From positions 186,001 to 250,000 of the forward strand of contig JACKHT010000002.1 in assembly GCA_020638855.1 (NCBI GenBank): DNA of 64,000 nucleotides, given 5' to 3'. Positions 61,264 to 64,000 of this stretch are shown one piece after another. Source of the stretch: Planctomycetota bacterium (lineage in GTDB: Bacteria; Planctomycetota; UBA1135; GCA-002686595). The position numbers and the translations under genes were made by a program. The number at the start of each line of letters is the position of its first letter. Position 1 is the first letter of the stretch. Under the pieces are notes generated by a model. The model saw only the letters and a list, made by a program, of their open reading frames with translations. It was not told the DNA's origin and made no database searches.

Positions 61264-64000
61264 TCAAGCGGCTGTGGCGGCCGCCCGAACTGCATCTAGA
61301 GCGTGCAGAAGTTCATCAAGTTGCGTCGCGCTGAATAGTCCGTCGGGTCCCCGAGACGCCAGGTCGGTAAAGGGTGACTCGTATAGCAAATCAGGCTCGA
61401 CAATGCCGTGCTCGGTCAGATGGTCGATGATTAGGTTCACAAACTCAATCTGGTTGGCGGACAACGATCGGGCTCCAAGGAATGCGGCCAGCGCATCCTT
61501 GGCAGCGCTGCGATCCATTCCCACCAGCGACCGCACGAACAATCCAAGCCCTTGCGCCTCTTCGGCCGCCCGCCGAACCTCATCCGGGGTTCCGAGTCCG
61601 CTCTCGGCAAGCATCCGTTCGAGTTCAACGAGATCGGAGGTTGTTAGCGGCTTGTTGTTGCGCAACTTGGAGATGGCCGTGTGCTCCAAGTGACCGCGAA
61701 GAAAGGCCCGCGCTTTTTCCCGAAACTTGGCCAGGTCCGTCCCTGGGGCGAAACCAGGCAGCTCGACGTCGATCTCGCCGCCCATTAGGTCCTCGAAATC
61801 GGTGTAGACCGGCTTGCGCTGTCGCTTGTCAATAAGCTGGACTAAGCTTCGGAGCCGCCTACGCATGACTTCCAGCATCGGGACCGTGACGTCCTGCCAC
61901 CACTCATCGGTCTGGACATCCTGGATGAGTGCCATTTGCTCCCGCACCATCGGGATTGCGGTCTTCTCCTCGAGCAACCCGGCGATCTGCTTCACCCGAT
62001 CGCGCAGCCGGGCGAAGCCGGGCTCGTGTCGCAGGAGGCTGAGCTGAAGGCTCAGCGCCAGCAGGTCAAACCGCTTGGCTTCCTCGTTCTCTGGGTCCAA
62101 CTCCGAGGGTAGCCCGGCCACTTCGTGCGAGAGCTTCGTCAGCGCCTCCGCCGGCAATGACTCCCAAGCCTCGAGCTTCGCGTACTTCTCGACGAGCCGG
62201 CGCCGGGGGCGCACCACGAAGTTGTCGAGGTTCATCGCCGCGACCTCGCGCTGCAAACGCTCGGCGAGGGACCGGCGAACCGCGTCGTCCGATTCCGGAT
62301 CGCCATAGTCGGTCTCGGGCTCTTTGACCATGCCCGACTCCGCTCTCCCGCCCTGATGGTCCAGCGTGGAAATCAGCTCCAGCCGCGCGTTGAACAGGCG
62401 CTTGCCGAGGGAATCGGCGATAGAGCCCTCGGTAGCCGGAATGCTTTGTCGGAAGTACTCCAAGTTCTGACAGTAGTCGAAGACATAGAACCTCTCCTTG
62501 TCCTGCCCCGGCCCGAACAGATCAGGACAGAGCCGCGTACCGCGACCGACCATCTGCCAGAACTTGGTTTTCGAGCGCACCAGCTTGAAGAAGACCAGGT
62601 TCACGACTTCGGGCACGTCGATGCCGGTGTCGAGCATGTCCACGGAGATCGCGAGGTGCGGGCTCTTCTCCTTGTTCGAGAAGCTGTCGATCAGGCTCTG
62701 CGCGTACTCGGTCTTGAAGGTGATGACGCGGGCGAACTCGCCCCGATAGTGCGGATAGTTGGCGTTGAAACGCTCGGCAATGAAGTCCGCGTGGGCCTGG
62801 TTCTTGGCGAAGAGGATCGTCTTGCCCAGACGGTCGCCGCCCGCCACGGTGAGGCCCCGCGTCATCAAGTGCGCGAGCACCTTGTCCACGGTGTCCTTGT
62901 TGAACAGCCACTTGTTGACCGCTTCGGCCTCAACCCGGTCGGGCACCGTGCCGTCGTCATCCCATTCCAACGCGTCCCACTGGTCCTTGTCCTCTTCCGA
63001 CAGCTCGTCGTATTTGATGCCCTCGCGCTGGAACTTGAGCGGCACCGAGACGGCCCTGGGCGGCACGAGGAATCCGTCGCGCACCGCCTCTTCCAGCGAG
63101 TAGGCGTCGGTCGGCACGCCGTCCTCAAGGTCGAACAGGCCGTAGGTGTTACGGTCGACCTCGTCCTTGGGCGTGGCCGTGAGGCCGACCAGCAGCGAGT
63201 CGAAGTAATCGAAGATGGCGCGGTACTTCTGGAACACCGAACGGTGCGCCTCGTCGATGATCACCAGGTCGAAATGACCCACCCCGAAGCGCCGTTGGCC
63301 ATCGCTCGCCTCGTCAATCAGCCCCATCATGGTCGGATAGGTCGAGACGTAGACGCGCCCCTCGGCGTGCTTCTCGGTGACCAAGTTGACGGGCGAGGCG
63401 TCGGGCAGGTGACGCTTGAAGGCATTGACTGCCTGGTTCACGAGTGCCACCCGGTCGGCAAGGAAGAGCACGCGCTTGGCCCAATTGCAGCGCATGAGCA
63501 AGTCGGAGAGCGCGATGATCGTACGCGTCTTGCCGGCCCCCGTCGCCATCACAAGCAGCGCCTTGCGGTCGTGGTCGCGCTCGAAGGCCTCGGCCATGCG
63601 GCGGATGGCGCGGGTCTGGTAGTGGCGCTCGACGATCTCCGAGTTGATCGGAGCCGCCGCTAGCGCGCGCCTCGTCTCCCGTCGCTGGATCAGCAGCCCC
63701 AGCTCCGCCTTCTTGTAGAAGCCCTGCACCTTGCGCGGCGGGTAGCGGGTGTCGTCCCAGAGCCAGTGCTCGTAGCCGTTCGAGTAGAAGATGACCGGCC
63801 GTTGCCCGAACTGGCGCTCCAGGCAGTCGGCGTAGAGCTTGGCCTGCTGCTGCCCGACGCGGGCGTCGCGCCGCGTGCGCTTGGCCTCGACAAGCCCTAG
63901 CGGCTTGCCGTCGTCGCCCCAGAGAACGTAATCGACGTATCCCTTGCCCTCGGCATTGGGCATCCCGCTGACCTCGCACTCGCGGTCGCGGGCCTGATCG
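61264..64000 (-). CDS. hsdR: Type I restriction enzyme R subunit, EcoEI-type (5' end outside window)
   Basis: The frame is open to the right edge, so the N-terminus is missing. The nuclease core begins GKGYVDYVLWGDDGKPLGLVEAKRT, quoted as YVDYVLWGDDGKPL and VEAKRT, giving the Asp and ExK of the PD-(D/E)XK fold. SF2 motor motifs are VMATGAGKTRT (I), LVIIDEAHRS (II), GLTATPKDEVD (III), ISVDMLDTGID (V) and QMVGRGTRLCPDLFG (VI). The last ~250 residues are the EcoEI_R_C-type domain. hsdM and hsdS are not visible and would lie to the right. An IS3 remnant begins 8 bases after its stop. Confidence 0.92.
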   Translation of the reverse strand, partial: DQARDRECEVSGMPNAEGKGYVDYVLWGDDGKPLGLVEAKRTRRDARVGQQQAKLYADCLERQFGQRPVIFYSNGYEHWLWDDTRYPPRKVQGFYKKAELGLLIQRRETRRALAAAPINSEIVERHYQTRAIRRMAEAFERDHDRKALLVMATGAGKTRTIIALSDLLMRCNWAKRVLFLADRVALVNQAVNAFKRHLPDASPVNLVTEKHAEGRVYVSTYPTMMGLIDEASDGQRRFGVGHFDLVIIDEAHRSVFQKYRAIFDYFDSLLVGLTATPKDEVDRNTYGLFDLEDGVPTDAYSLEEAVRDGFLVPPRAVSVPLKFQREGIKYDELSEEDKDQWDALEWDDDGTVPDRVEAEAVNKWLFNKDTVDKVLAHLMTRGLTVAGGDRLGKTILFAKNQAHADFIAERFNANYPHYRGEFARVITFKTEYAQSLIDSFSNKEKSPHLAISVDMLDTGIDVPEVVNLVFFKLVRSKTKFWQMVGRGTRLCPDLFGPGQDKERFYVFDYCQNLEYFRQSIPATEGSIADSLGKRLFNARLELISTLDHQGGRAESGMVKEPETDYGDPESDDAVRRSLAERLQREVAAMNLDNFVVRPRRRLVEKYAKLEAWESLPAEALTKLSHEVAGLPSELDPENEEAKRFDLLALSLQLSLLRHEPGFARLRDRVKQIAGLLEEKTAIPMVREQMALIQDVQTDEWWQDVTVPMLEVMRRRLRSLVQLIDKRQRKPVYTDFEDLMGGEIDVELPGFAPGTDLAKFREKARAFLRGHLEHTAISKLRNNKPLTTSDLVELERMLAESGLGTPDEVRRAAEEAQGLGLFVRSLVGMDRSAAKDALAAFLGARSLSANQIEFVNLIIDHLTEHGIVEPDLLYESPFTDLASRGPDGLFSATQLDELLHALDAVRAAATAA

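Noticed and set aside
51000..64000. CRISPR array near the nucleases
   Set aside because: No regularly spaced direct repeats were found; the Cas4-like gene at 41 kb also has none.

Overview
The window is GC-rich bacterial chromosome with short intergenic gaps and many four-base (ATGA/GTGA) gene overlaps. No rRNA or lineage-defining marker is present. High GC, lipoprotein signals on many exported proteins, a pentaheme c-type cytochrome, a sulfatase-like protein, repeated H1-like Lys/Ala tails and scarce Shine-Dalgarno sites fit a Planctomycetota-like or other deep-branching Gram-negative lineage. That placement is inference. Several genes that begin a transcription unit have TANNNT 6-7 bases before the start codon, which suggests leaderless mRNAs.

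1-8.2 kb: an Ala/Lys-rich membrane protein cut by the window edge, a tandem YHS protein, a gamma-glutamyltransferase lipoprotein overlapping a lone NIL-domain protein, an alpha-oxoamine synthase-type PLP enzyme, a Wza-like polysaccharide-export lipoprotein, tRNA-Cys, tRNA-Leu(UAA) and citrate synthase. 8.2-21.4 kb, almost all minus strand, is housekeeping: leucyl aminopeptidase, ETF-quinone oxidoreductase, a MoaD-MoaE fusion, SSB, a PilZ protein (plus strand), PrmC, a membrane protein, RF1, bL31, Maf, an H1-tailed protein, bS16 and Ffh. 21.7-26 kb, plus strand: a DUF2007-like protein, the pentaheme cytochrome, a DHH phosphoesterase and RlmN.

26-33.3 kb: a minus-strand set of ALDH-like protein, lysine 6-aminotransferase and sulfatase-like lipoprotein, then a plus-strand set rnpA-yidD-TolB-like lipoprotein-MBL hydrolase-nitroreductase. 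33.3-39.1 kb: four glycosyltransferase genes, one of them a GT2-GT4 fusion, probably for a surface glycan. 39.2-46.2 kb: prkA, yeaH/yhbH and spoVR, followed on the same strand by a Cas4-like nuclease, an ECF sigma factor with a Cys-rich tail and a tyrosine-phosphatase-like lipoprotein. 46.3-50.8 kb: an M28 peptidase and two translationally coupled proteins resembling M14 carboxypeptidases without zinc ligands.

50.9-64 kb is accessory, with visibly lower GC in places: a 1,432-residue SF1 helicase ending in a DUF559/Vsr-like nuclease domain, a membrane-anchored beta-rich protein, a NucS/DUF91-like nuclease, an AT-richer lipoprotein, a decayed IS3-family element with its terminal inverted repeats, and the 3' part of a type I restriction hsdR that runs off the window. 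It looks like part of a defence island. The helicase-nuclease and the prkA-linked nuclease/sigma locus are the best candidates for something not yet described.
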